Positions 10,690-19,547 of a stretch of 64,000 nt of DNA are shown here, piece after piece. Made by a program: the position numbers and the translations under genes. Numbering within the stretch: the first letter of the stretch is position 1; each line of letters begins with the position of its first letter. The notes below the pieces were generated by a model that saw nothing but the letters and a program-made list of their open reading frames with translations, had not been told where the DNA came from and searched no databases. The stretch comes from Molanna angustata (Eukaryota; Arthropoda; Insecta; Trichoptera; Molannidae). The DNA is taken from assembly GCA_963576475.1 (NCBI GenBank), contig OY754978.1:13253799-13317798 (forward strand). Reading direction: 5' to 3'.

Positions 10690-11180
10690 AAATATAGTCA
10701 TTGCGGTATCTCTTCATACCGTGATTGCCCAGTACCTAGTAATAATAATAATAATTATTATTATGGATTGTGTATAAAAGTTTTGTGCGGAAGTTTGACA
10801 AAGTACCTACCCATCTTTAATGCGGGCTCTACCTCATCCATTTGAAATATTGTGGGAATCCGATGGTGGATTCAAAGTCGAAAACTTTATGAAGGATAAC
10901 AGCTTTCAACTTTTGCAGCGACGGAATCCCGTCACAAACTATTCTGACAGTCGATTACAAATAATAATGACACCGGATCTTAAACAATGTTAAATTTATG
11001 TTTATTAAAACGAAACTAGTTACAAATAGGAAACCGAACGCTTACAAAATATGTAGCAATGTACCTTAATACAATTCTGAATAGAATCGCAGAGTTGATG
11101 TGTATGCACCTATTCAAAATAGTGCCTATAAACTCACGTTTACCGAAGTGTCGATTTGATCAAGAAAATTCATTTCTTTT
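10690..11180. other. no recognisable feature
   Basis: Contains an AAT/ATT run near 10740-10765 and otherwise unmatched sequence. Confidence 0.4.
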
Positions 11181-11182
11181 AA

Positions 11183-11950
11183 CAGATCGACAAAGTTTCA
11201 AGCCAAGATTCGCGAGATTCGTTTGTCCAGGTCTATATTTTTCATGGTTTTATAACTTTTTAGTCAAAAAATACCAACGTAGAGGCTTCGTAACATATAT
11301 TTTATGGATATGGATTAACTCAAGAGTTTGGAGTAGAACATTTTATGTGTTATTTGTGTGTGTGTCCTTTTTGATCTGCTTGATGCACAGAAAAAGTTTA
11401 GAACTAAAAAAATATTATTATCAGATTATTGAATAAGCAACATTTGATTTTTTTTATTTTTCCATATATCTCAAAAACCGTAAAAGCTAGTGCGCTGAAA
11501 CTTTGTATACCTACATGTAGAAAAATATAAAATCTAAAGTATTTTTATGAAAAAGAACCACAGTTAATCGAACTTTATTTATTAAAAAAAATATTTTTTA
11601 TAACTAATTTATGTGTTTAAATGCATATTTTCCAAAGTTTTTAAAAATATCTTAAAACGCCAATAGTTTGATACTTCACCTCCATACATACATACTATCA
11701 AGCTGTTCACATATTCGTGGTAGGAAAATAGGACTTACCTCCATACAATTCTATATTGACATACATACCTACATGTTTTGCATAGAAAACAAAATATCTT
11801 AATATATTCAATAATTTGGATATAAGGGTTCATAGTTTAATATGAATTCTTCAACTATACCTACATTATATCACCATCGACAGTTGGATCTCATGTGCTA
11901 AATTATGCACTTGTTTGTTTAATGTACGTCACATACAGATTTGAAATACA
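11183..11950 (+). repeat. unclassified repeat, copy with about 440 bp extra DNA
   Basis: Bases 11183-11340 match 29985-30135 (ATCGACAAAGTT, then AAGCCA, CGCGAGATT, GGTCTATATTTTTCA and AGAGGCTTCG). Bases 11780-11950 match 30145-30290 (AATATCTTAA, ATTTGGAT, TCTTCAACTAT, CAGTTG). In the other copy the two parts are contiguous, so about 440 bp (roughly 11342-11782) was gained here or lost there. The open frame 11059-11436 crosses the junction and is not a convincing gene. Confidence 0.55.
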
Positions 11951-12570
11951 TACATATGTACATACATATACACAAGAATGGTAAATTATTTCACAAATGT
12001 AATCTTTTAACACCATTTACCAAGTTACGCTCTTACAGAAAAAAGTAAAAATAAACAGTAAAAAAAAATAATTAAGAAAATAAATAGATGCATTCAACAA
12101 GGAAGTTTGAACGGACAATGTATAGGAATGGGAAAAATGAGGAAAAGAGAATCATGATTGAGAAACTCAACATATTCTTAAAAAATCCCGGTGAGCCAAG
12201 CATGTCAAAACCTGCAAACATTGCACCAATCTGTTTGAATGCTCTATGGACAAAAACATCTCAGGCATAGTCCGGACAACAAAAAAAATTGAATACGCCG
12301 TCACTCCTTGTCAAAAAAACTGCGATTGTGACTGATAGTAGAATTTGATGGAAATATGATAAAAAAAAGTGATTTGAATACTTTGAAATTGCTAAAAATT
12401 TAGGAAAGAATAAATTTTTGGATTGATTGATTGATTGAATTGACATTTGGATCAATATATAACATATTGAATATGTTATTGAAACATATTATTATTGAAA
12501 TTATTTGAATGTGCTGTGTTATACAAGACTATTATTGAATGAAATATAATACGAATAATTAAAAATTATA
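11951..12570. other. no recognisable feature
   Basis: The frame at 12088-12270 (60 codons) has no recognisable motif. A short TTGA run lies near 12416-12437. Confidence 0.4.
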
Positions 12571-13190
12571 TAAAAAAATTGTGTGATTCAACCCGAAAGC
12601 CGCTGGATACAATTTTTTGGGTTCCGAGCTTTTTTTTTTGAATGAATAAATTGTAAAAGAATATTCGCCTTTATGGTTAGAAGAGATTTAAGCAATAATA
12701 TTAATGTGTGATAGTGTGAGTGCGAGCGAGACACTATGATTGACTGAAGGTATATGTATATAAAAGGTGCGTTGTGTGCGCGGCGTCTTTCGCTCATTGA
12801 TATTGTTGAGTTCACCTACCTAGTAAATATTGTATATAGCCGTCATATTGTAAATAATTTTGCATATAGTATTGTACATATTATTTACTGCGAATATAAA
12901 TATTATTCAGAAAAAAACTATAGAAACTGTATTTATCGTCACCCTCGATCACCTCAAACCATGAATATTATATTATATCTTTATTTTGAAAATAAATATT
13001 TTATTAATTCATTCATTATATTATTAAAATATATCTTTTATTTTCGCTAAAACATTATCCACCGAAGCGGATCTGAGATGTGTGAAAATAAAATGGTTCC
13101 TTGTGGTTATTCACAGTATGAACAACGCTTTGTATTACTACGTGAAATATTTTAAGATTTGTGACAGCTGCTATGCCATTGTATTATAAA
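12571..13190 (+). promoter_or_regulatory. possible promoter or solo LTR with a TATA box
   Basis: A TATATAAAA box (12757-12765) lies upstream of a GC-richer segment (GCGTTGTGTGCGCGGCGTC) and a TCATT initiator-like word at 12794. Polyadenylation-like AATAAA words lie further on, near 12990. This arrangement is seen in insect LTRs, but I could not find matching TG...CA ends or a duplicated target. The box-to-initiator spacing is also slightly long. Low confidence. Confidence 0.3.
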
Positions 13191-13199
13191 CAGTTTTAT

Positions 13200-14225
13200 A
13201 TGTGGAATCATGAAAGAGAATTGAATTTGCAGATGTGTAGTGAGCGGATCCCAATGAGAAAAATTCAAAATACCTGGGTGTGAAAATGGATAGATCCCTG
13301 ACATACAGAGCTCATACTGAGGGAGTTAAAAATAAGATTAAAGCTAGAAATAATTTTATAAACAAACTGGCATTGCGGACGTCAGCAATGGCGTTAGTAT
13401 ATAGCTCAGCAGAATACTGTTCCCCGATATGGGGAAGAAGTGCTCACTGTGGTAAGATTGATGTCGAGCTAAACATGACAATGAGGACTATAACGGGTAC
13501 CATAAAATCGACCCCTACTCAATGGTTGCCGGGTACTGTCTAATATTGCTCCTCCACCAGATCTCCGTAGAGCCCATCCCACAGTCATAGAAATAAAAAA
13601 ACATCAAGAAAAATCCCAATTGCCAGTATTTAATGATATTTTTCACCCACCCGAGAAAATATTAAAATCCCGAAAACCCACATGGAAAGTAGAGGAAGAT
13701 GGTTTTAATTTAGAAGGTATCTGGAGAGAAAGATGAGCTACAGAAAATACTGAAAACAAACATTTAATATTAGACCCTGCAACTCGAGTATTTAGGGGGC
13801 AAGTCTGGTTCGATCGGCGAAATCCAAACCCACGTGATTACCCATATCGTGGATATAATTATTATATGGAGTTCTACAATATCTTTAGATGTCATAGAAC
13901 TCCATACGATAATTATATCCATGGGTAATCACTGGGTTTTTGATTTCGCTGGTCGAACCGGACTTGCCCCCCTGATATTGATCTGCCACGGAGGGTTTGG
14001 GTATAGCAAAACAGCGTGAGGACAGAACAGGGCTGCTGTAATTACTTACTCTGGAGATGGGGAAAAAGAGACAATCCTGACTGTGAGTGTGAAGCTGAGC
14101 AGTATGTGAAACACGCGGTCCAAGAGTTCCAGCTAAAGAAATTTAGCGGAAGCCTTCAAGATATACACGAGGCGAAACCAGAGGCGGTGGACTGGCTCTC
14201 AGCGCTGGAACCAAGACTATAATTT
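13200..14225 (+). pseudogene. LINE family E C-terminal region, split by a foldback element
   Basis: Frame 13280-13543 reads MKMDRSLTYRAHTEGVKNKI, then ALVYSSAEYCSPIWGRSAH and STPTQWLPGTV. A frameshift follows, and then DLRRAHPTVIEIKKHQ, then LDPATRVFRG. The sequence is broken by a MITE (13795-13972) and resumes as DIDLPRRVW, then a stop, then RTEQGCCNYLLWRWGKRDNP and EAVDWLSALEPRL, ending at 14222. The phrase AEYCSPIWGRSxH and the cysteine-rich 'RTGxGRC...W' end are common in insect LINEs. Frameshifts and stops show decay. Confidence 0.65.
13795..13972. mobile_element. palindromic MITE (family M) inside LINE E
   Basis: Left arm GGGGGCAAGTCTGGTTCGAT, then GATTACCCATATCGTGGATA and ATGGAGTTCT. 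The right arm is its reverse complement, with AGAACTCCAT, TATCCATGGGTAATCAC and GGTCGAACCGGACTTGCCCC. The two arms meet around ATATCTTTAGATGTCAT. Relatives are at 626-719 and 56337-56557. The flanks belong to one LINE frame. No clear target duplication was resolved. Confidence 0.8.
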
Positions 14226-14249
14226 GCTACACCATACGTAAAGTAAAGT

Positions 14250-14282
14250 AAATAATAAATATTTATGTGGAATCATGATTAT
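14250..14282 (+). repeat. left part of a 30 bp minisatellite (split by LINE F)
   Basis: One unit of TAATAAATATTTATGTGG plus AATCATGATTAT. The remaining units lie at 16530-16690 on the other side of the inserted LINE. Confidence 0.7.
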
Positions 14283-14562
<280 letters not shown>

Positions 14563-14842
14563 ATATACGCCCTTAATAGGGCATTTACAAAAAAATACAG
14601 GATAAATAGAACAATGTAGGCACAACAAAATAACAATAAGTGTAAATACATCGATTATATAGGTACATAATAAAAAAACGTAAGAAGTTAAAGGAAGAAC
14701 AATATAAAACAACATAATACAACATAATAAAAGAAAATAGAGGTAAATGATAAAAAAAAAAACTAGACATAAAAGAAGAAAAAAAATAAACAGTATTACA
14801 TATTCAATTTAAACAACAAAAATAAACAAAGCAAAGTAAAAA

Positions 14843-15995
14843 TCAAAAATTATAATATGCGTTAAGCATCCTTTTGAAACCATCAATAGTGTGTACATTA
14901 AATATATCAACAGCACTATATTGGTTTCCAAGGCGGTGCAATCTATGTATTGGTGAGTTAATGATAAAGTTATTTCGAAGATTCTCTATATGAAAAAGTG
15001 CATTTTGACGTGAAGCAAACCTTGTAGGTACTCTGAATTTTATCATTTCAACTAGGTCAGGGGTGTCCAATATACCGTTGATTATTTTAAATAAACAAAT
15101 TAAATCACAAATCGTTCTTCTGTTTGATAATTTCGATAAATTCAAATTACTCATTAGAAAATCATAATTTAATTTTTCTAAAGGAATGGATAATTTATAA
15201 TTTACAAATCTTAAAAATTTATGTTGAACCCTTTCGACCCTCAATGAGTGCACATTATAAAACGGCGACCATATAGTTGAATTATATTCAAGATTACTAC
15301 GAACAAGTGATGTATATAGGGTTTTAAATGTATTAATAGATCTAAAATTTTTGACGGTTCTCAAAATATATCCAAGGCATTTTAAAGCTTTATTAGTTGT
15401 TTCAGTTATGTGAGAAATAAATGTAAGCCTCTCATCAAACAATATACCAAGATCCTTTATTGATGTTACTTTAGTTAAGTTATTGTTGTCTATTGTGTAT
15501 TGAAAATTGATACTAGTTTTATTTCTACAGAATCTGATGAATTGACATTTAGTATAATTTAGGTATAAAGAATTCGAAGCACACCACTCGAGTAAATGGT
15601 TAAGATTTAATTGTAACGCCATACAGTCGTTTAAGTTCTTTATCGTTTTGTAAATTTTTAAGTCATCTGCAAAAAGTAAGAACTGAGCATCATGGAATAT
15701 ATCGACAATATCATTAATAAATAAAAGAAATAAAACTGGACCCAATTGAGAACCTTGTGGGACACCACTCTTTGCAATGAACTGATTAGATATATTGGTA
15801 TACAACTTGACAGAGAGTTTACGTGATAATAAGTAACTGGACAGCCACTTTAAAATACTCATTCCAATTCCAAACGAGTCAAGTTTTTTGAGTAATATGA
15901 GGTGTGAAACCCTGTCGAATGCTTTACTGAAGTCTGTGTAGATTGCATCAACTTGACATTTTGAATCTAAACTTTTTGATATATAGTTTTCATAT
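14843..15995 (-). CDS. reverse transcriptase of LINE F (palm, thumb and C-terminus)
   Basis: The minus strand is open from the SINE junction at 15995 down to 14843. It reads DAIYTDFSKAFDRVSH (catalytic Asp motif A), then SGVPQGSQLGPVLFLLFIND (motif B), then LLFADDLKIYK (motif C, FADD). The C-terminal region follows with LGILFDERLTFISHI, WSPFYNVHSLRVERVQHKFL and RRTICDLICLFKIINGI. This is the RNA-dependent DNA polymerase of a Jockey-superfamily LINE, which copies its RNA at a nicked chromosomal target. The ATG at 15862 lies inside the domain, so the real protein began further upstream. The fingers region continues at 16233-16529. The reading frame has no stop and is continuous once the SINE and one 4 bp duplication are discounted, so the SINE insertion looks like the main lesion apart from 5' truncation. 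Confidence 0.85.
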
Positions 15996-16228
15996 GTCGG
16001 CCTTCGTGGCTCAGTTGGTTAGATATCTGACTGCTGAGCCAAAGGTCCCGGGTTTGATTCCCGGTGGAGACACAGTTTTTAATTGTGTTTTCAGTCTGGA
16101 TCTGTGAGACGATTAATATCGTAAGTCTCCAGAATGTGGCATCTTGTTATTGGGTGCGTGTTAAATTAATATTTGACATAGTACCTGTTAGTTGCCCGAG
16201 AAGCAATATTAAATAAATAAATAAATAA
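15996..16228 (+). mobile_element. complete tRNA-derived SINE (family 1) in LINE F
   Basis: The head is tRNA-like. Box A is TGGCTCAGTTGG (16007-16018) and box B is GGTTTGATTCC (16051-16061, one mismatch from consensus), with CCCGG...CCGGG arms around box B. The body has CAGTCTGGATCTGTGAGACG and CCTGTTAGTTGCCCGAGAAG, and the tail is AAATAAATAAAT. ATAT is duplicated at 15992-15995 and 16229-16232. Pol III transcription is expected from boxes A and B. Other copies: 5681 (truncated), 31345 (minus), 41403. Confidence 0.9.
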
Positions 16229-16232
16229 ATAT

Positions 16233-16529
16233 ATGAGTAAATTGGTCAAAGTAGATCTACCGTTGATAAATCCATGTTGGTATGGAGAAATAACCATTTT
16301 TGCTTCAATCATAAACTTAGAGAGAAAAACCGACTCGAATAGCTTAGGAATGGTTGATTGTATACAGATAGGTCTATAATTGGTTACATCGGTTCTCTCA
16401 CCTTTTTTAAATATTGGCGTCAAATAGCTTTCTTTCCATACATCAGGAAAAACACCGGTTTGAAGTGACAAATTAAAATTTTTAGTTAAAGGCATAGTTA
16501 CATTAGATATACAGCTAACGAGGAAGATC
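16233..16529 (-). CDS. reverse transcriptase fingers region of LINE F (partial)
   Basis: Minus-strand frame with GVFPDVWKESYLTPIFKKGE, then VTNYRPICIQSTIPKLFESV, then YQHGFINGRSTLTNL. These are motifs 0 to 2 of LINE reverse transcriptases (xPIxKKGxxxxxxNYRPIxxxxxxxKxxE and QxGFxxxxST). The frame continues into 15995 beyond the SINE. At the right end it stops at the 5' truncation point (16529), where the minisatellite starts. The ATG at 16567 lies outside the element and is fortuitous. Confidence 0.75.
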
Positions 16530-16690
16530 GGAATCATGATTATTAATAAATATTTTCGTGGAATCATGATTATTAATAAATATTTATGTAGAATTGTGAT
16601 TAGTAATGTATGTATATTTATGTGGAACCATGATTAAATAAATATTTAAGTGGAATCATGATTATTCATAAATATTTATGTATCTATTTT
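16530..16690 (+). repeat. 30 bp minisatellite, about 5 units
   Basis: Units such as GGAATCATGATTATTAATAA followed by ATATTTATGT repeat with small changes. The first 14 bp serve as the target duplication of LINE F. The left part of the array is at 14250-14282. Confidence 0.75.
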
Positions 16691-17006
16691 TCTAGAGATG
16701 GAAAATACTAATGTATAAGTACATTTTGTTACGAACAGATCAAAACATAAATAATGCAAGATTGAAATAACACCACAAAATGTCATTTCCATTCCCCATC
16801 CCGAGTTGTGTGTCATCTTCGCTTTCAATTAAAATCATATCTAACGGCCGTTATACCACGGATACCATTTTTTTACATTCAAATAAATTCTTGTGTTGTG
16901 TTGTATAACACATTAATTTGTGACGTGCATCACCAAAAAATATAAATCACCAGTGATCTTTTGGACAAGTTATAAGCTGATGGTCGAATTACAGGAGTTA
17001 TTTATT
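16691..17006. other. no recognisable feature
   Basis: Unmatched AT-rich sequence. Confidence 0.4.
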
Positions 17007-17180
17007 TGGATGGGCAGAGCGGTTAGCGCGCTGGGCTAGTAATCCAGTGGTCGCGAGTTCAAATCCTGCCTCGACCGATTTCATTCACCTATAGCACAAG
17101 CATTTATGCTTGTTTTAGGGAACTTAGGAAGATGTTTATGTACTTTTTAAACAAGGATATATTCATTTAAAACAAAAAAA
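17007..17180 (+). mobile_element. tRNA-derived SINE family 2, complete
   Basis: The head resembles a tRNA: GGGCAGAGCGGTTAGCGCG (box A region), CTGGGCTAGTAATCCAG (anticodon arm, anticodon AGT if intact) and GTCGCGAGTTCAAATCCTGC (box B region). The body is ATTTCATTCACCTATAGCAC, then GCATTTATGCTTG and TTTTAGGGAACTTAGGAAG, ending in an A-rich tail. Copies: tail at 1-70 and a head on the minus strand at 43378-43480. A functional tRNA is unlikely, because the sequence runs on without a terminator directly after the acceptor stem. Confidence 0.8.
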
Positions 17181-17439
17181 AGAATAATGTAAGAAAAAGT
17201 TGAAGTCCCGTAATCAGTATTCTCACAGTACGGGACCTTACCATTTTTTTACATTTTTCTCAAACAACTCTTGTAATATTATGACCCTGAGTCTCCTTTT
17301 CTTCCATTATTTTGTCCTATTTGTAATCAATCAATGAAATATGCATATTTTATATTGATCCACGAAACACATTTTCTTTGTTATAAAAAAATGATTGAGT
17401 CCCGTAAGTTAAAATTTAAGTACCACGAATGGTTTAGAG

Positions 17440-17775
17440 ACTCATAGAGACCCAGTAAAGTGCCGGAAAATAGAGTCGTGGAAAGAGCCATGCTGGAATT
17501 ACGTCTGAAAGACAGAGAACGAAATAGCATAATCAGGCAACCAACAAAATCGGTTGATATTTTCACCGCATTCTTAACCTGAAATGGAGATGGGCAGTCC
17601 AGTCTAAAAGACCACGAAAGACAAGAAGGGGTGTTGGAAGACCGCCAATGAGATGAAGGGATGACATCAGCCCACATGCTGGTTACAATTGGGTGCTTAA
17701 AGCAAAAGACAGAGCAGCTTGGAAGGGAATGGAGGAGGCCTCTGTCCAGGAGTGGACGGGATTATTCTGAAAAAG
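17440..17775 (+). pseudogene. LINE family C, C-terminal part with frameshifts
   Basis: Reading across frames gives ESRGKSHAGIT-like, then LKDRERNSIIRQPTKSVDIF, LKWRWAVQSKRPRKTRR and GVGRPPMR, a stop, then RDDISAHAGYNWVLKAKDRA and AWKGMEEASVQEWTGLF. This matches the well-known end of insect LINEs (LKDRxRNxxIR..TKVxDI, KWxWAGHxAR, GRPxxRWxDDI, W..xAxDRxxWKxMEEAxxQxW). It is decayed. Relatives are at 5935 and on the minus strand at 46185-47530. Confidence 0.6.
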
Positions 17776-17894
17776 TAGAACTGTCGTTTTAAAAATCAAA
17801 GATATCCTATTTTATTGAGTCCCAAATAAAGACTTTCATAAACTTATCTGAATATAAGGTATTTAAAAGTGAATACACTGTTTAACATATTCGA

Positions 17895-17985
17895 GAAATT
17901 TACATCCATACCATCATAGCATATCCTACAATGTGGGATAACCAGCGACAGGTGTGCGGGCGTGCCTTATCTAACGCTAAAGGTA
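17895..17985 (-). repeat. 3' end of an unclassified retroposon (family T)
   Basis: The minus strand contains CAGGTGTGCGGGCG-like sequence and GCTGGTTATCCCACATTGTA, then GATATGCTATGATGGTATGG. This matches the ends at 57360-57430 and 57830-57895 (ACCCCACATTGTGGGATATG, then CCGTGATGGTATG). Confidence 0.45.
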
Positions 17986-18039
17986 ACGCACACTATTATC
18001 AATTATCGTGTTTTTATCTTTGTGGTACATTTTAACAAA

Positions 18040-18260
18040 AATTAACTTTATTTCTTTTAACTTTGTTTACACCACGTGTTGATTGAATTTGCGACCGGTT
18101 TCGGAACTAACCGTTCCCTCCTCAGGCAGAATTTCAACTAAACGCAGAATGTGACTGTGTGCTTAAAATAAGGCTATGTATTTGGATATTAGTGGGAGGT
18201 CATTAGGGGTGGGTCTTGTGTAGAATGGCTTTGATTGGTAAGATTGATGGAAAGGGGAAA
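18040..18260 (-). mobile_element. Penelope-like element, 3' end remnant
   Basis: The minus strand has a hammerhead ribozyme core (see 18085-18136) followed by GTGGTGTAAACAAAGTT. Penelope-like elements are known to carry hammerhead motifs in their terminal repeats. No GIY-YIG or reverse transcriptase codons remain here. The remnant ends a few bases before the TTAA-flanked palindrome starting at 18266. Confidence 0.5.
18085..18136 (-). ncRNA. candidate hammerhead ribozyme
   Basis: Reading the minus strand 5' to 3': stem I strand ATTCTGC, then CTGAGGA (18125-18119, fits CUGANGA). Stem II GGAAC/GTTCC follows (18117-18113 and 18107-18103, five perfect pairs, loop GGTTA), then GAAA (18102-18099). 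Next come a self-complementary CCGG (18098-18095), the cleavage triplet GUC (18095-18093), and GCAAATT, which pairs back with the first strand through GCA and AATT, leaving one bulged base. All core positions of the hammerhead are present. The very short, palindromic stem III is what has been described for hammerheads of Penelope-like elements, where two copies are thought to pair. The cleavage activity is inferred, not seen. Confidence 0.65.
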
Positions 18261-18269
18261 CATATTTAA

Positions 18270-18619
18270 GGGGGGGACTGCTGCCAACGCACTTATTTTT
18301 CAATTTGATATACCATCATTATTTCTTATCAAATCGTTTTGAAAAAATAATTTAGATAGTTTGGGTATTAATAAAGAAAAATATATCTTTACTTTTTGGT
18401 AATGTTCTATATAAATTCTTGTAGAAAAATAATGGCATACCCCGATTTTTACCGTTTATCTTATATTTTTAATAAAATATAAGGCGTAGTTCAACATATT
18501 TTTTTAAATTAAAGAAGACAAAAGTATCTAGAAAAATATGATGTGACATTGCATTAATGCTTCAGGTTTATTAAATAAACCAAAAAAACATTTTTTTTCC
18601 ATTCAGCGCCATTGCGAAA
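18270..18619. mobile_element. left arm of a 682 bp TTAA-flanked palindrome
   Basis: From GGACTGCTGCCAACG at the outer end to AAACCAAAAAAAC near 18594, this arm is the reverse complement of 24175-24497, with substitutions and small gaps (shared words include GCATACCCCGATTTT, AATTAAAGAAGA, GCATTAATGC). TTAA precedes it (18266-18269) and follows the right arm (24498-24501). TTAA is the target of piggyBac-type transposases, so a piggyBac-related foldback MITE is the best guess. The Ty3 element sits in its unpaired centre. Confidence 0.75.
18615..18619 (+). repeat. target-site duplication of the Ty3 element (left)
   Basis: CGAAA directly precedes the 5' LTR and is repeated right after the 3' LTR at 24161-24165. 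Confidence 0.9.
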
Positions 18620-19067
18620 TGTAAAATATTATTATTATTAGTAAATAAGTGATATTTTGAATATTATTATTTTGCAGTGACATCTATGGTATTTCAGTGA
18701 GGTTTCTTCACTGAAGTTTGTGATGGTATGTTTATTGGGATATAACTTACCAAGTTTACCCATAGATGTCTCTCATGTGTTTTGTACTGTGAATATAATT
18801 AGGTACAATATTTAATTTAGAAGAACATTCTAGAATATTTAATTATTGTTAAAACAATAGGTTTTATAAACATACAAGAATAAGAAATTGTTGTTATAGG
18901 TGAAAATTGTACATTTTTTATTCTGGTTCAGACTGCCAACAATAAGACACACTTTGTAATTATTAAAATTGTAATAAATGATATTATAACTACAAGAGTT
19001 GTTCATTTATAAGTTTCTTCTCCACAATTTAAAATATTCTCTTTTACCAAAAGAAGAGATCATTACA
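18620..19067 (+). repeat. 5' LTR
   Basis: 448 bp starting TGTAAAATATT and ending CATTACA, so TGTAA/TTACA forms the short terminal inverted repeat. It has an AATAAA signal at 18973-18978. It is the same length as, and to my reading identical with, the 3' LTR. It contains the promoter for the genomic RNA by analogy with other LTR elements; I could not fix the start site. Confidence 0.97.
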
Positions 19068-19078
19068 TGGCGCAGTCG
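19068..19078 (+). promoter_or_regulatory. primer binding site for tRNA-Ser
   Basis: TGGCGCAGTCG follows the LTR without a gap. It is complementary to the 3' end of a tRNA-Ser with acceptor strand GCAGTCG plus the discriminator G and CCA. Serine tRNA is also used by 17.6/297-type insect elements. It primes minus-strand DNA synthesis. Confidence 0.9.
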
Positions 19079-19547
19079 GCTTAAAAGAACTTCATTCCAA
19101 GGGAATATCTGAAGATCTTCATTCCACGGACAGTGGGATCAAACAGGACACAAGTAGAAGAGTTCTACGGCGTTCCAGTTTGGATTGAGTACTTTGGCAA
19201 GTACTTATTTGGGAGGTATCTGCAAGGAATCCAGGGGAGTATCCAGGCAAGGAGAAAACCAGGAGCAGAGGACCAAGGACACAAGGAACCAGGTACGGGT
19301 CCAAGGTGCAGTTGGCAGCCAGTTGCTGGAAGCTGGAAAGGAGGACTGGAGCAGTCCACTTTTCTTGGAGATTCCGGAGCTTGCTGAGGGTCTACCAGAA
19401 TCAGGAGAAGAAAAGATCAGTATTGTCTATTTTTGTTGTATAAATTTTAATTTGATTCATGTATTTTTTTTGATTTTTTTTTATTATTTTTATTATATCT
19501 TGTAAATTTGAACTTTGTATATTTTTTTTTAATTTTGTGTTTGGAAA
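19079..19547 (+). other. 5' leader of the Ty3 element
   Basis: Untranslated leader between primer site and gag-pol. It is GC-richer at 19230-19400 (AGGAACCAGGTACGGG and similar), unlike the AT-rich coding part. Short frames here (84 and 106 codons) have no recognisable domains. Packaging signals would be expected in this region. Confidence 0.7.

Noticed and set aside
11059..11436. 125-codon frame with hydrophobic segments
   Set aside because: It runs across a junction between a repeat and extra DNA, and the repeat copy at 29986 does not keep the frame.
17007..17080. Possible functional tRNA-Thr gene
   Set aside because: The tRNA-like part continues into a SINE body found elsewhere in the window, so it is a SINE head.
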